A DNA stretch of 64,000 bases from Nitrospirota bacterium (GCA_015233015.1 JADFYO010000010.1:16609-80608), one strand, 5' to 3'. Numbered from the stretch's first letter, positions 26,329-36,816 are shown. The notes: generated from the letters alone by a model not told the origin. A program made the numbers and translations.

Positions 26329-28791
26329 ATGAAAGAAAAACTTAAGCATATCTTTTCGAACAACTGCAATCTGTTGGTATTTCTATTATACCAGGCAGTG
26401 AGCGTATTCGTTTTTCAGCAATATTACATGGGAGAGGGCAAAGCACTTTATGCGACGCAGGGAGATTTTCCTACTGAAGTCTCGTTATTCTACTATTATT
26501 CGAAAAAATTATTGGATTTATTTACTAACCTCCAATGGAATCCCTACGAGTTCAGCGGGTTGCCCTTTCTGTCCGATCTGGCTTATGCGCTCTACTATCC
26601 CTCGAATGTGGTGTTGGCTTTTATGGTAAATATTTTCAATCCTGAAATGCCCACATTCTTCAGAATCTACGAGTATTACTCTATTGCCGGGCTTAGTACG
26701 GGTGGTTTCTTTATGTACTTGTTTCTATATAGGTCAGACTTAAAGCTCAACAAACAGGCCTCCTTCGTAGGTGGTCTGATTTTTATGTATTCAGGAACTT
26801 CAGTGTTGTTGGTTTCATGGTTAACATTGATGCAAACTGTAATATGGTATCCACTTATATTTTTATACGTAGAAAAATATCTTAATACCGACAGACTAAA
26901 GTTCCTTCTCATCGCATCGTTATTCCACGCCTTCAGCGTTTTCGCGGGCACCCCGGAATTAAATATATATTTTGGGATACCGCTTGTATTATTTATAGTG
27001 TTCAAGCTGTATTTACAGAGGAATGAAAGCTGCAACCATGGAAGGAACTACTTAAAAACAGTATCATTATTTCTTGTCGTCTTTACCTTAGTAACGATAC
27101 TCGTAACTGCAGTCGAATTATTGCCGGCAATGCAATGTGCAGGGCTATCTGCCAGAACGCCATTTAACTATAGTAATCTCTCCTCGCTAGGACAACGACC
27201 TGTACACAAGTTGCTTAGTCTTTTTTTAAGGGAGTTGCCAGTTTTAAGGGAGCTACCAGAATCGGGCTTTTTTATGGGCGAAATATATGATAGCCTGCTT
27301 AGTTTTATTTTGTTTCTGACCGCCATTTATTTCATATATATGAAGCACTATTATGAGAAAGAAAAGGTGACGGAAAAGATGCATGACATTTACTTCTGGT
27401 CGTTTACAACAGTATTGTCTCTATTATTATATCTAAGTAAATCTACGATTTTGTGGGACCTTACTTATAATATTATTCCCTATGTAGATAGGTTCAGAAG
27501 TGTGTGGAAATATTCCGCCGTATCGTCGTTTGCTTTGGCAATTATCTCCGCAATCGTACTGAATGCGATGTACAGTTTATCTCCTCTATACATTAAATTT
27601 GTTAAACGCTTTCTGTTAAAGGTGTTAGGCATTTTCGTGGTATTTGTTCTTTTTTTCTTATTTCTTTTTGTTATAATGAAGCTTGATCCCGACCGCGTAG
27701 TATTGATTAAATATCTTGACGATGCCGTATTTCAACTTATTTTTATAAGCCTTAACGTCTTCTTGCTTTTGCTTTTCATTAAGAATAGGAGCAAAATAAT
27801 ATTATCTCTATTAATAATCCTGCTTCTCGTAGATACAAGCGTAACGGTTAAAAAAACTATCGTATTAAATTCTTCCATGAGTCCGGAGCAGCTATTCTAT
27901 AATAACGAGGCCCTAACGCTGTTACAGGAAGAAACACACAAAGGGTTATTCAGAGTAGTTTATGCGCATCCGGTGATGGGCGTTTATGGGCCAATGTTTT
28001 ATAACATAGAGAGCATTGGTGGGCATATACCGCTCGTCCCCGGTGCCGTTGCAGAGGCTACTGGTATGGCTGGAACATGTGGTTCTGTCTCCTGCTTGAA
28101 CCCCTATTTGCTCGGATTCTTAAATGTGAAATACGTTTACACTTTCAATACGCAACTGAACTTGCCTGCATATAAAGAATTTCGGGTTATTGGCATAACT
28201 CGAAAGAATAAGAAAACATTTACCAGACACGATGGAAAGTTTCATCTACCGGTAGCAGAAGGGGATAAGGTGTATATCTACGAACTAACTTCAGTCTTCC
28301 CGAGGTTTTTCTTTAACTACTCTATGCCAGTTTCATACGATTTTACCCTGGAAGATTCCGTAAGGACTTGTCTTGAGGATGTAGAAAGGAGTTTGGTAAA
28401 TGGTCTTGCCGTCCCCTTGTGGCTCGATCAGAGAGATTATGACAGTAATCTTATGGAATACGAATATATGAATCCTCAGGGTAATCCTCAGTACCAGAAT
28501 ATTAACGGCATAAAAGTAAATAAATATGAAAACAGCTATATAGACCTGGACGTCAATACGGATAAGGATGGTATGTTGGTAATAACCAACACCTACTATC
28601 CAGGCTGGAGATGCGTGGTTGACGGTCAGGATACAAAGATATATAATGTGTACGGCGCATATCAGGGAATATTGCTGAAAACAGGTAAACATAGAGTGCA
28701 GTTAACTTTTAGATTACAGCATTATGGACTTTACCTCACGATTTCCATGCTGTCTTTGATCATGGTAATAGTTTTAATAATATTATTATAG
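26329..28791 (+). CDS. YfhO-like large polytopic membrane protein (GT-C type)
   Basis: This 820-residue protein has about 12 membrane helices and a soluble C-terminal part (residues 640-800) rich in beta strands before a last helix. The early loop QGDFPTEVSLFYYYSK followed by LQWNPYEFSGLPFLSDLAYALYYP matches YfhO-family proteins, which use polyprenyl-phosphate sugars to glycosylate extracytoplasmic polymers. The first large loop with acidic residues is the usual catalytic place in GT-C enzymes. The likely sugar donor is the product of a DPM1-like transferase such as the one at 19525. The ATG at 26329 has no strong upstream signal. Confidence 0.75.
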   Translation: MKEKLKHIFSNNCNLLVFLLYQAVSVFVFQQYYMGEGKALYATQGDFPTEVSLFYYYSKKLLDLFTNLQWNPYEFSGLPFLSDLAYALYYPSNVVLAFMVNIFNPEMPTFFRIYEYYSIAGLSTGGFFMYLFLYRSDLKLNKQASFVGGLIFMYSGTSVLLVSWLTLMQTVIWYPLIFLYVEKYLNTDRLKFLLIASLFHAFSVFAGTPELNIYFGIPLVLFIVFKLYLQRNESCNHGRNYLKTVSLFLVVFTLVTILVTAVELLPAMQCAGLSARTPFNYSNLSSLGQRPVHKLLSLFLRELPVLRELPESGFFMGEIYDSLLSFILFLTAIYFIYMKHYYEKEKVTEKMHDIYFWSFTTVLSLLLYLSKSTILWDLTYNIIPYVDRFRSVWKYSAVSSFALAIISAIVLNAMYSLSPLYIKFVKRFLLKVLGIFVVFVLFFLFLFVIMKLDPDRVVLIKYLDDAVFQLIFISLNVFLLLLFIKNRSKIILSLLIILLLVDTSVTVKKTIVLNSSMSPEQLFYNNEALTLLQEETHKGLFRVVYAHPVMGVYGPMFYNIESIGGHIPLVPGAVAEATGMAGTCGSVSCLNPYLLGFLNVKYVYTFNTQLNLPAYKEFRVIGITRKNKKTFTRHDGKFHLPVAEGDKVYIYELTSVFPRFFFNYSMPVSYDFTLEDSVRTCLEDVERSLVNGLAVPLWLDQRDYDSNLMEYEYMNPQGNPQYQNINGIKVNKYENSYIDLDVNTDKDGMLVITNTYYPGWRCVVDGQDTKIYNVYGAYQGILLKTGKHRVQLTFRLQHYGLYLTISMLSLIMVIVLIILL

Positions 28792-28861
28792 TATAGACCG
28801 CCAATGTCATTCAAATGTTGCTTTAAATCAGTTAGTATAGTTAAGAAAAGGAGGAAGTGCC

Positions 28862-29629
28862 GTGAATGAGAAGCGGGAAGCGATAGATGGGATTATAGGC
28901 TTTTATAATAAGAGCGGCTGTTGTAGCATGACGGAGGCTTATTTAAAAACCGATCGGATGTTAAAATTAAAATGTGAAGTATTGAACTTCATAAACAATA
29001 AACCCTCCCTAAATATCCTGGATATAGGTACGGGGAACGGCGAATTCATTTACCGGTTGTCAAATCAATGTCCCCAACACCATTTTTTTGGATGCGATAT
29101 TTCAGAGGATATAATTCAGCAAAATATTATTGAAAAGACAACCGTTAAATGGTCAGTGGAAAATATTAACACAAGGACAAGTTATAGCAACGATTATTTT
29201 GATATCGTCATAGCTGGCGAGGTTATAGAACATATGTACGATACTGATTCCTTCATTCTGGAAATAAAACGAATATTAAAAATTAAAGGCTTATTATTTA
29301 TAAGCACGCCAAACCTATCTTCCTGGATAGATCGGTTAACCTTGTTATTAGGTTGGCAGCCACTTAGTACTGAGGTGTCAAATGTCCATAGAGCCTTTGG
29401 CAGAGAAGGATTCTATAAAATGTTACGAGTTAGCGGAGATTCTCAAAGTGCCGGGCATCTACGATGTTTTAGCAGGGGTGCCCTTTATTCGTTCCTTAAA
29501 TACTATAAATTCAATGTTATTAAAGATATCCCTTGTCACCTCCATAACTTCTTGATTAACAGGATAATAACAAGGGTATTCCCGCGATTATCTCAACAAA
29601 TGCTATTAATTGCGGTAAGGGAGTTCTAA
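28862..29629 (+). CDS. Class I SAM-dependent methyltransferase (LGWQPLST subgroup)
   Basis: This 255-residue protein has ILDIGTGNGEFIYRL, GCDISEDI and AGEVIEHMYD, then FISTPNLSSWIDRLT and LGWQPLSTEVS, and GHLRCFSRGALYSFLKYY, placing it in the same subgroup as the protein at 16856. It begins with GTG 28862, set by a good AGGAGG 8 bases upstream. It ends a block of three methyltransferases and a YfhO-like gene. It probably methylates a sugar hydroxyl or carbon of the island's product. Confidence 0.75.
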   Translation: MNEKREAIDGIIGFYNKSGCCSMTEAYLKTDRMLKLKCEVLNFINNKPSLNILDIGTGNGEFIYRLSNQCPQHHFFGCDISEDIIQQNIIEKTTVKWSVENINTRTSYSNDYFDIVIAGEVIEHMYDTDSFILEIKRILKIKGLLFISTPNLSSWIDRLTLLLGWQPLSTEVSNVHRAFGREGFYKMLRVSGDSQSAGHLRCFSRGALYSFLKYYKFNVIKDIPCHLHNFLINRIITRVFPRLSQQMLLIAVREF

Positions 29630-30238
29630 AGTAATAACCTAAATTATCTATGTAGTTAACTCTGCCCATGTAATACTATGAGTGTCGTGTTCTTTACCAA
29701 ACATAATCCTATTGATTTATTTCTAAAAATGACAAAGGCTCCCTTAAATCCACCAAAGGGTGGTACTGACATTGGGGGCCAGTTCACTTTCGGATAGATT
29801 CCTTTTCGAGGCAACGACTCTATTTTATATAGATTTATGCATGAGGCAATACGTAGGGTATAAAAGCCGGCTCTGCTTGATTTGCCATCGCAAAAATAAC
29901 TCTTTTGTTATGCCGTTGTGCTATACTAATACGGTTGCAGTACATATAGGACAATAAATCAATGAACATGTTATAATAAAGATATGAGAGACAGACCGGG
30001 TGCAAAGATACTTTCGCCGCAAGGGTGAGAGGCGTTGAGTCTGATTGAAGAGTTATAATATAAAATTATAGAATGGACAGTGGGCTGGAGATTGACCAAA
30101 TCTGTGTCTCGGAAGGTATTTCTGACAACAAGTCGTCATTCTGTGCAGAATGTGTGAGATATGCGGCTATATAATATGTCTTATATTTGCTGCACTGAGT
30201 GATATAACGCTAGTAGAGCGAAAGGTTGAGGAGGTCTC
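29630..30238. other. 610-bp gene-free stretch with a candidate promoter repeat
   Basis: No supported gene is visible. It contains TATAAT at 29972-29977 inside a block (about 29947-29985: GGACAATAAATC then ATGTTATAATAAAGATAT) that is nearly repeated at 34570-34608, upstream of another radical SAM gene. The GAGGAGG at about 30228-30234 is the ribosome-binding site of the next gene. A 65-residue frame at 29760 is not convincing. Confidence 0.4.
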
Positions 30239-31813
30239 ATGAAAGTAGCAGTTGTTTCAGTAGCAAACGATATTATTGCCATAGGGTTTAGGAAAATAGC
30301 TGCCATAGCCCGTCAAGTATACCCATCAACTGAGGTGTATTATGTGGTGTCTAGTTATCCTTACTCTGCTCTCAATTATATAATGCCAACAAGAGTGGAT
30401 AAGTTTTTTTTCTCGGATAAGGAATTAGCCGATATTTCAGAACATTTGGCACTTTTTGATATGGTGTGCTTTTCCTCTATGACATATAGCGCTGATCTGA
30501 CAAAAGCGATTATTACAAATATCCGGAAAATTAATGCCAATGTGTACATAGTATTAGGTGGGGTTCACTCTATCGTGTATCCCGATGATGCGATACAATT
30601 TGCCGACGCTATATGTGTTGGTGAGGGAGAGAGGGCTTTTAAGGAATTCTTTTCTGCGTACATAAATGGTTTGGACTTCACTAATACGAAAAACTTCTGG
30701 TTTAATCAGAAAGGTTCAATAACAAAAAATTCTTTTTTTCCTTTAAGCACACCTCAGGAAATAGAGACTTTTCCGTTTCCAATTTACGCAGAAAGAGAAT
30801 TAATATATAGTAGTCATAAACGAGGATTTACTGATTGCGGACTGTCCGACTACTTAGCTTATAATGATCTTTCCTACAATACCGTTTGGTCGATTGGATG
30901 TCCTAATAAATGCACTTACTGCAGTAATTCTAAATTCATCGAAAATGACAAAAATTACAGAATATTAAGATATCCAAGCGTTGAATATATCATAACAGAG
31001 ATAGAAGGTGTTTTTGAAAAGCATCCGCATATCTCTAAAGTAAATTTTCATGACGATAGTTTTATGGCAATTCCGTATAAAGCCATTGAGCTGTTTGCAT
31101 CTCAGTGGAAGGAAAGAATAGGTCTGCCTTTTTACGTAACGGGTTTAATACCGTCCTACGTCAAGAGAGATAAGATGGCGGTGCTTATAGAGGCGGGGAT
31201 GAACCAAGTACGAATGGGAATTCAGAGTGGGAGTGACAGAATTCTGGCGTTTTATAAGAGACCAAATCCAGCAGGAATTGTTTTTAGCGCCGCATCTATT
31301 ATTACGGAGTTTAAAGAGCATCTGATCTTACCGTCATACGACATTATTATGGATAATCCCATTGAAACAAGAGAAGATATATTGGCAACACTTGAAATGG
31401 CATATATGCTACCTCGGCCATACACTCTTAACTTGTTTTCCCTGAGGGCCATGCCTAATACGGAATTGGCTCACGAATTTGAACGTCTCAACGTGAATCT
31501 AAAAGACCTTAAAGACAATTACTCAAACTTACGGCCTACCTTTGCCAACCTTCTGATGCGTTTGCTGGTACTATTTAAGCCGCCACAATGGTTGTTTCAG
31601 AGATTCCTCAGGCGAGTAAAACCATTTCAAGAAAAACAGACTTTATTTCCAATATTGCATGTAGTTTTAAGGATATTGTGTACGCTAAAAGTTGTGATAT
31701 CCCGTGTTTTAGTTCGCGATTTTGCGCATCCGGCGACGTGTAAAGTGGGGTATTTATTGTGGAAAATGGGACTGATCAAGTTCACTATAAGCCGCAAAAT
31801 ACGTCGCATATAG
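30239..31813 (+). CDS. Radical SAM protein with B12-binding-like domain, paralog 2
   Basis: This 524-residue protein is the same length as the one at 20526 and matches it almost throughout: FRKIAAIAR, ALFDMVCFSSM, GGVHSIVYPDDAIQFADA, CPNKCTYC near residue 228, NFHDDSFMAIP, MGIQSGSDRIL and FKPPQWLF near the C-terminus. It shows no loss of cluster cysteines, so both copies look functional. The start is ATG 30239 with AGGAGG 5 bases upstream. The pair arose by duplication and may have diverged in substrate. A candidate promoter lies at 29972. Confidence 0.82.
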   Translation: MKVAVVSVANDIIAIGFRKIAAIARQVYPSTEVYYVVSSYPYSALNYIMPTRVDKFFFSDKELADISEHLALFDMVCFSSMTYSADLTKAIITNIRKINANVYIVLGGVHSIVYPDDAIQFADAICVGEGERAFKEFFSAYINGLDFTNTKNFWFNQKGSITKNSFFPLSTPQEIETFPFPIYAERELIYSSHKRGFTDCGLSDYLAYNDLSYNTVWSIGCPNKCTYCSNSKFIENDKNYRILRYPSVEYIITEIEGVFEKHPHISKVNFHDDSFMAIPYKAIELFASQWKERIGLPFYVTGLIPSYVKRDKMAVLIEAGMNQVRMGIQSGSDRILAFYKRPNPAGIVFSAASIITEFKEHLILPSYDIIMDNPIETREDILATLEMAYMLPRPYTLNLFSLRAMPNTELAHEFERLNVNLKDLKDNYSNLRPTFANLLMRLLVLFKPPQWLFQRFLRRVKPFQEKQTLFPILHVVLRILCTLKVVISRVLVRDFAHPATCKVGYLLWKMGLIKFTISRKIRRI

Positions 31814-32199
31814 TATGCTTGCCAACGAGTGTGAGTAGCAAATAAAATTACCGCCTGACGACAATTATAATTGTCTGGTACGAAGTAAAAGTAACCTATC
31901 TGATTTTTTCGGGAAGGAGGGACTTAGATGGCAATAGGTCACCTGATAATTATTCTTACCAAAAATTTTACCAAAATAGACATTTCTACTTTGGTAAAAA
32001 TAGGACATTTTTCATTGGCTTGACAAAAAAATAGGGATCTTGCTTTCTTTGCATGAGAATAGCTATTACAGAGCTACATGAATGCGAAGATGAGGGGAAA
32101 AGGCTCTTTGATGATTTTAGGCGCTGAGAGCGGAAACATTTTGCAATTGCCGCAATAAACAACTGTTAAGTTAATTAATGGCATTGAAGCTGAGGTAAC
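31814..32199. other. 386-bp gene-free stretch with an inverted repeat
   Basis: It contains an inverted repeat TTTTACCAAAATAGA / TACTTTGGTAAAA (about 31968-32001), with extra ACCAAAA copies nearby, and a TTGACA hexamer near 32021. An AAGGAGGGACTTAG ATGGCAATAGG at about 31913-31940 looks like a start site without a following gene. No protein-coding gene is supported. Confidence 0.4.
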
Positions 32200-33303
32200 A
32201 TGAAAATACTGTGGTTTACATGGAAGGATATGGAACATCCGTTAGCCGGTGGGGCGGAGCTTGTCAATGAGGAAATAGGTATAAGGCTTGCAAGAGACGG
32301 ACACGAAGTAGTATTTTTAGTTGCAGGGTTTAAAGGCGCCGTCAGTGAGACTATTAGAAACGGTTATAAGATTATTAGGGTTGGGAATAGGTACAGTGTT
32401 TATTATGCGGCGTACCGTTATTACAATAAATATCTTCAAGGCTGGGCAGATATAGTAATAGATGAATGCAATACGGTGCCATTTTTTTGTAAATTTTATG
32501 TAAAAGAACGTAATTTTTTATTTATTGACCAATTAGCAAGAGAGATTTGGTTCCATGAAATGTTTTTCCCGATAAATATATTAGGTTATTTAGTTGAACC
32601 CGTTTATCTATGGTTACTGAGAGACAGGAGAGTTATCACTATTTCTAATAGCACTAAAAAAGACCTTCTAAGGTATGGTTTCAAAAATGGAAATATTGCG
32701 ATAATAAGTGTAGGTATTGATATTACGCCAGTGGAAGATATAAATCAAATGGCGAAGTATGATGAGCCAACCATATTAAGTATAGGTTATATCCGAAGCA
32801 TGAAAAGAACTCATCATATAATAATGGCGTTTGAAATCGCTAAGAAAGATATAAAAGATTTAAAATTGATCATCGCAGGCGGGTATGATAGTAAATATGG
32901 TAAAAAAGTATTTGAATTAATGCAGAAATCGATTTATTCGTCTTCTATTATCTATCGTGGGAAGGTTGATAAAGAAAATAAATTGGAACTATTGCGGAAG
33001 TGCCATTTAATCGCGGTGACGTCTGTCAAGGAGGGGTGGGGATTAATTGTCACAGAAGCTAATAGCCAGGGTACGCCTGCCGTCGTTTACAATGTGGATG
33101 GTTTAAAGGATAGTGTCATTGACAAAGAAACTGGATTGATTTGTAAAAAAAACAGCCCTTCTGAAATGGCCGAGAAAATGAGTGAGCTTTTGATAAATAG
33201 GGAAATATATTACAAATTCAGACATAACGCGTGGCAATGGAGTAAAGAAATAAATTTTGATCGATGTTATAATGATTTCAAACAGACTATTGAGAATTGT
33301 TAG
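32200..33303 (+). CDS. GT4-family (GT-B fold) glycosyltransferase
   Basis: This 367-residue protein has the GT4 start (ILWFTWKD then GGAELVNEEIGIRLA, the glycine-rich acceptor loop) and the nucleotide-binding C-terminal domain with ILSIGYIRSMKRTHHII, LIIAGGYDS and the E-x7-E signature in EGWGLIVTEANSQGTPAV. It transfers a sugar from a nucleotide donor to a lipid-linked acceptor in the cytoplasm. GAGG precedes the ATG at 32200 by about 5 bases. Donor and linkage are not determinable from sequence. Confidence 0.85.
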   Translation: MKILWFTWKDMEHPLAGGAELVNEEIGIRLARDGHEVVFLVAGFKGAVSETIRNGYKIIRVGNRYSVYYAAYRYYNKYLQGWADIVIDECNTVPFFCKFYVKERNFLFIDQLAREIWFHEMFFPINILGYLVEPVYLWLLRDRRVITISNSTKKDLLRYGFKNGNIAIISVGIDITPVEDINQMAKYDEPTILSIGYIRSMKRTHHIIMAFEIAKKDIKDLKLIIAGGYDSKYGKKVFELMQKSIYSSSIIYRGKVDKENKLELLRKCHLIAVTSVKEGWGLIVTEANSQGTPAVVYNVDGLKDSVIDKETGLICKKNSPSEMAEKMSELLINREIYYKFRHNAWQWSKEINFDRCYNDFKQTIENC

Positions 33304-33450
33304 CGAAGTATAACCTAATTGATTGCATAAAACTATATAATGAAGAAGAAATATTGATAATACATCGATTACTTGGGTATAAGAAACTTAGGGATATGGA
33401 TTATTATAAGGATAGGGACCGCCGCCTGATAGCGGAAACTATGTTTTTTT

Positions 33451-34296
33451 ATGCAAAGGTTAGTTGAGCAACAACATCATAGAGATGGAACTTTGAAATA
33501 TAAGCCTATGGTTTCCGTGATTATCACGACAAAGAACTCCGGAAGGACCATAGAAAAGTGCCTGGAATCTGTAAAAAACCAAAGTTATAATAATATAGAA
33601 TTAATTTTGGTAGATAATAATTCCACTGACTCAACTAAAGAAATAGCTTATAAGTATACGGATAAAGTATATAATTTAGGACCTGAAAGGAGTGCACAAA
33701 GAAATTACGGCGCTAAAATAGCTAGCGGAGATTACTTATTAATTGATGATAGTGATATTTATTTTAATGTTGATACAATAAAAGAGCTTATAGAAGTTAT
33801 TGAAAAAGAAGCATGTGATGCAGTAATATTACCCGAAAGGTCAATTGGTCCTGGTTTTTGGGTAAAAGTTAAGGCGCATGAAAGAAGTTTTTACGTTGGC
33901 AATGATTACATTGAAGCACCGAGGTTTATTAAAAAAAGCGTATATCATATGATAGGTGGTTATGATGAAAATTTAAGTGCGGCAGAAGATTGGGATTTAA
34001 CTATCAGGCTAAGAGAGTCAGGGTATAAAATTTGTAGAGCAGCTCTGTTTGTAGAGCATGATGAAGGGAAAATGGGTTTAATGGGTAGTAGTAAAAAGAA
34101 AAGATATTATGCAAATGATATTTTTGAGATATATGCAAAAAAACATCCGGAATATTTTAAGATGCAGATGAGCGTTCTGGTTAGATTTCCCATAAAAAAG
34201 CTGTTTGTGAATTTTATGAATCATCCTATTCTGACAATTACTATGTTCTTGATGAAAGGGCTTGAGTTGGTTAATAGTTTAAAAGTCAATAAATAA
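33451..34296 (+). CDS. GT2-family glycosyltransferase
   Basis: This 281-residue GT-A fold enzyme starts its domain at MVSVIITTKNSGRTIEKCL (residue 20), with LVDNNSTDSTKE, a metal-binding-like LIDDSDIYF and a later AAEDWDLTIRLRESGYK motif, which contains the ED catalytic pair typical of family-2 transferases. No C-terminal membrane pair of the DPM1 type, though the last 40 residues are hydrophobic. Translation may start at ATG 33451 or at ATG 33508, just before the domain. It probably extends the same glycan as the upstream GT4 enzyme. Confidence 0.8.
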   Translation: MQRLVEQQHHRDGTLKYKPMVSVIITTKNSGRTIEKCLESVKNQSYNNIELILVDNNSTDSTKEIAYKYTDKVYNLGPERSAQRNYGAKIASGDYLLIDDSDIYFNVDTIKELIEVIEKEACDAVILPERSIGPGFWVKVKAHERSFYVGNDYIEAPRFIKKSVYHMIGGYDENLSAAEDWDLTIRLRESGYKICRAALFVEHDEGKMGLMGSSKKKRYYANDIFEIYAKKHPEYFKMQMSVLVRFPIKKLFVNFMNHPILTITMFLMKGLELVNSLKVNK

Positions 34297-34950
34297 TTAT
34301 GAACTTATCTGCCCTAAACCCGGTTTAGAAAAGTGAAACATGGTGAAAGCCATTGTGGCTTACTAATAAGTAAATATTAAAAATCTAATATGTAGGTGGA
34401 CGATATTTATCACGCAATGGTTTTACGTAGCGGCTCGGCTTTGGCAATGCCTTCATACTTATACTCTCCTTAATAAGTAACTATGCTTAGTATTTATAAA
34501 ATAGTTACGATAGTAAATGAGGGAATTGGATGGAAGGAAAGCAGGTAGTATTACTCAGAGCAACAAATATAAGACAATAAACGAATAGAAATGTTATAAT
34601 AAAGATATAGAAAATGTTTTGTTATAGAAACAAGCGGACACTGTTGAAGTTTCAATTTGTATTATGACATGGGCACTTTTGGGAATGCACCTGTTATAGA
34701 AACGACAGTCTGTGGTTCTATGGATTTCTGCTTTGGCGGGAATCCATTCTATGGAATTTCTTATGCATTTGCGTCACTTATATATTGATTAGTAAATGTT
34801 TCGGATGATACATAATATCAACTGAAATATGAAATGAAAACGTGGGAGCTTCATGAAAAAAAAATACGTTGACTTTGTAAAGTCAATTTGGGTAGCTTAA
34901 TAGTCAGATTGAAATCAACTTGCCAAATGGTAACAAAAAAAGGAGGAAAT
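34297..34950. other. 654-bp gene-free stretch with the second copy of the promoter-like repeat
   Basis: TATAAT at 34595-34600 lies in a block (34570-34608) nearly identical to 29947-29985. No gene is supported in this stretch. AGGAGG at 34941-34946 is the ribosome-binding site of the next gene. Confidence 0.4.
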
Positions 34951-36447
34951 ATGAATATATTGCTTATCAGGCCATACCTGACGAGGACCGTGCCTGACAA
35001 GAGTTTTCCCGTCGAACCACTCGGTTTACTCTACCTTGCCACTTATGCGCGCAGGATGGCTCAAGAAACCGGGATAGAGCTTAATATCGAAATTCTTGAC
35101 GCGCAGCTCAGTGATAGATCTGATTGGCTGAAAACGGATCGTGGATATCGGCAGGGGCTTGACGATAATGAAATTAAGAGTTATCTTAGCAGATATAATG
35201 CAGATATCGTCGGTATTACAAACAGCTATACTGCACATTTGCAGGATGTCTTAGAATTGGTCGCTATGGTAAAAACATGCAATCCCGCCGCCCTGATAGT
35301 TATTGGTGGCGCTCATGCGACTATAGACCATGTAGCGCTGGCATCACGCAAGGATATCGACATGGTAGTCCGTGGTGAGGGAGAAGAAATTTTTGCAGAC
35401 GTCCTCTTGGCAAAAAGCAAAGGAATGGCGTTTGGCAACATAGCAGGAATAACTCTTATGGACAATGGAACATTAAAGATCAATGAAGATCGACCTCTTA
35501 TAACTGATTTAGATACCTTACCAATTCCAGATCGTTCTTATATCAAGTACGAATCGTATCTTCAGAATAATTCAACCGTTGTACCGAAACATAAACCGGT
35601 TGGAACAATTTTTTCATCCAGAGGTTGTCCATATAATTGTATTTTTTGCAGCACGTCAAAAGTGTGGAGGAACATCTGGCGAGGTAGAAGTCCTGAAAAC
35701 GTGATGCGGGAAATCGACTATTTGACAACCACATATGGTGTGCAGGAAATATGCTTTGAGGATGATCAGTTTATGGGAAATAGAAAGCGAGTAATAGACC
35801 TGTGTAATCTGATTGCCGAAAACAAGATGGTAAAGAGTGTTATCGTGCCGCCTGGCATATCGCCTCGCTTCATTGATGACGAAATATTGGACGCGTTTAA
35901 AAGGGCAAAATTTTATAGGCTTATGCTCTCGGTTGATGTGGGAGTTGAGTCTTCCCGAAAATATGTGAGAAAACCAGTCGACTTGAATAAAATACGTGAT
36001 ATAGTGAAAAAATGCAACAAGAAAGGTTTTTGGACATATGCTTCTTTTGTTGTCGGGTTTCCAGAGGAAACGGAACAAGATGTTATAAATACGATTAATT
36101 TTGCATATAGTCTTCATTTAGATACAGTAGTTTTGTATTTGGCACAGCCTCACTTGGGTTCTGAGTTATTTGAGATCTACAAGAGAGAAGGGCTTATTAA
36201 AGAGGACGTAGATTCATCGTTCACAAGCGATCAGGATATGTTTAAAACTTTTTTTGGCACATACCACGTTTCCTCTAAAGAATTGACGGCTCTTGTATTA
36301 TCTGCATCAAATGGATATCAAAAGTATCATCTCCGCCACTTTCTCAATCCATCATATGTTGCAAAGGAATTTGTTCCAAAGATATTCTCATTAGATAAGG
36401 TGAAGTATTTTGCCAAGCTTTTGAGGTGGGTACTAAATGATAAATAG
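34951..36447 (+). CDS. Radical SAM protein with B12-binding-like domain
   Basis: This 498-residue protein has an N-terminal B12-binding-like fold (PVEPLGLLYLATYARR, NADIVGITNS, VIGGAHATIDH, VRGEGEE) and a radical SAM core with CPYNCIFC near residue 230, FEDDQFMGNR and GFPEETEQD. It resembles BchE/HpnJ-like enzymes more closely than the other three B12-type proteins here. The ATG at 34951 is fixed by a strong AGGAGG 4 bases upstream; longer readings from 34888 are unlikely. It is the fourth such enzyme in the island. Reaction unknown; methyl transfer or oxidative ring change on a lipid or sugar is a family-level guess. Confidence 0.82.
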   Translation: MNILLIRPYLTRTVPDKSFPVEPLGLLYLATYARRMAQETGIELNIEILDAQLSDRSDWLKTDRGYRQGLDDNEIKSYLSRYNADIVGITNSYTAHLQDVLELVAMVKTCNPAALIVIGGAHATIDHVALASRKDIDMVVRGEGEEIFADVLLAKSKGMAFGNIAGITLMDNGTLKINEDRPLITDLDTLPIPDRSYIKYESYLQNNSTVVPKHKPVGTIFSSRGCPYNCIFCSTSKVWRNIWRGRSPENVMREIDYLTTTYGVQEICFEDDQFMGNRKRVIDLCNLIAENKMVKSVIVPPGISPRFIDDEILDAFKRAKFYRLMLSVDVGVESSRKYVRKPVDLNKIRDIVKKCNKKGFWTYASFVVGFPEETEQDVINTINFAYSLHLDTVVLYLAQPHLGSELFEIYKREGLIKEDVDSSFTSDQDMFKTFFGTYHVSSKELTALVLSASNGYQKYHLRHFLNPSYVAKEFVPKIFSLDKVKYFAKLLRWVLNDK

Positions 36448-36488
36448 TGCAGGGATAATAATTATAGAACTGAAGTACTCTGGAATAA

Positions 36489-36791
36489 GTGGACACCAAA
36501 GCAACTACACCACTGAGACATAACCTAACGTACCGACAGACGAGGGACGTTTGTACATTGCAGGGCATAAGGATATATGCCGCGGCAAAATTGTTGTATA
36601 TTCCATGTCAACGTATAAAAGAAGAACTTGTCAGCCGAGCGCTGTTTAGGGCAGTTGAATCAAGACGCCCTCGCAAGGGGCTTATCCATCATTCTGACTG
36701 CGGAAGCCATTACTGCTCACATGAATACAGGAGGCTGCTTGAGCAGTTAGGCATAGTGGCGTCTATGAACAAAATGGTAACCTATAGTTGA
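36489..36791 (+). pseudogene. IS3-family transposase (OrfB) C-terminal remnant
   Basis: From about 36615 the frame reads IKEELVSRALFRAVESRRP and KGLIHHSDCGSHYCSHEYRR, then LLEQLGIVASMNKM, the rve-domain block of IS3 OrfB around the second catalytic Asp (normally HSDRGSQY). The earlier part of the frame and the rest of the transposase, including the final catalytic Glu, are missing. It stops at 36791 and is inactive. Confidence 0.75.
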
Positions 36792-36816
36792 TACTTACTT
36801 TATTATCGGGACAACA

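Noticed and set aside
29760..29957. 65-residue open frame in the gap before 30239
   Set aside because: No ribosome-binding site, no recognisable family and atypical composition.
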